From an uncultured Bacteroides sp. (lineage in GTDB: Bacteria; Bacteroidota; Bacteroidia; Bacteroidales; Bacteroidaceae), in NCBI GenBank assembly GCA_944321465.1, contig CALULL010000012.1, forward strand, positions 28,318 through 92,317: DNA of 64,000 nt, read 5' to 3'. A model generated the notes under the pieces. That model saw nothing but the letters and a program-made list of their open reading frames with translations. It was not told where the DNA came from and searched no databases. Made by a program: the position numbers and the translations under genes. Position 1 is the stretch's first letter. Every line of letters begins with the position of its first letter. Shown here piece by piece: positions 63,826-64,000 of this stretch.

Positions 63826-64000
63826 TTGTGGGTGCAATCCCCAAACCGGTTCTCCATTCATTCGCTTTCTGTCTGAACTGGAAAAGCCACGCGACTTTGC
63901 CCCTTTTGGCCAAGCAGGATTGCCCCCTTTGGCTACAATATGATTGACCCTTCTGGCCAAAATAGTATTGACCACTTAGCCCACCTATTGTTATAGATTT
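63826..64000. mobile_element. Probable left end of an insertion sequence (IS21-like), continues outside window
   Basis: From about 63826 the sequence changes character. Three imperfect copies of a ~23-24-bp motif, each with TGGC followed by ATTG, begin near 63907, 63930 and 63954 (for example GGCCAAAATAGTATTGACC). IS21-family elements carry multiple short repeats inside their ends, and Bacteroidales copies have this style of sequence as far as I recall. No transposase is inside the window, so the assignment is tentative. The 63664-63825 part shows nothing. Confidence 0.4.

Overview
The window is 64 kb of a Bacteroidales (Bacteroidetes) chromosome. Evidence: -7 promoter elements of the TAnnTTTG type in front of most genes and no Shine-Dalgarno signals; a complete Bat aerotolerance operon; DUF4290, DUF3078 and DUF4374-type proteins; a xus-type TonB receptor/lipoprotein/PepSY set; and a MurA with Asp in place of the usual catalytic Cys. 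The core is GC-rich. The last ~2 kb is visibly AT-richer and looks like accessory DNA. The genus cannot be fixed from the sequence alone.

Layout. 1-4219: a patatin/beta-barrel protein cut by the left edge, an S41 peptidase homologue whose catalytic Ser and Lys positions are Ala and Asp, and a SpoU rRNA/tRNA methyltransferase. 4547-8739: an [FeFe] hydrogenase operon (hydB-hydA-hydC in transcription order), then threonine aldolase. 10174-12864: a Fur-family regulator and a P1B metal ATPase behind a perfect 19-bp palindrome. 12939-19190: a PfkB kinase, then xusC, xusB and xusA for heme/siderophore-type uptake. 19752-24861: a nuclease-fold protein, a beta-helix lipoprotein, PepD, a small membrane protein and an OmpH/Skp chaperone. 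25240-29560: glnA, ftsY, rimO. 29785-38395: an eight-gene MoxR/Bat operon. 38960-41438: a MATE exporter and DNA polymerase IV. 41449-51564 (minus strand): tsaB, a DUF4290 gene, murA, rimM, an M23-like gene, dxr, rseP, a PepSY-like acidic protein, a DUF3078 protein and a small secreted protein. 51665-53972: yicC, gmk, a small membrane protein, nadD. 54418-61564 (minus strand): a large AsmA-like protein, kdgK and uvrA. 62245-64000: a truncated DNA cytosine methyltransferase, a lone lipoprotein and what looks like the end of an insertion sequence.

The most unusual content lies between genes. (1) At least six intergenic loci carry 3-4 (sometimes more) imperfect 14-bp dyads of the form GGCA-N6-TGCC, spaced by exactly 22 bp inside each locus, with locus-specific cores. 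(2) Three copies of a MITE-like element with 14-bp termini AATCGGTCATTAGA; one is full length (about 200 bp) with a nested long hairpin, and the other two each keep only one arm of that hairpin. (3) One 23-bp tandem array (six copies) ends in an inverted copy that can form a long hairpin. None is explained by the coding annotation, and I do not recognise them as named families.
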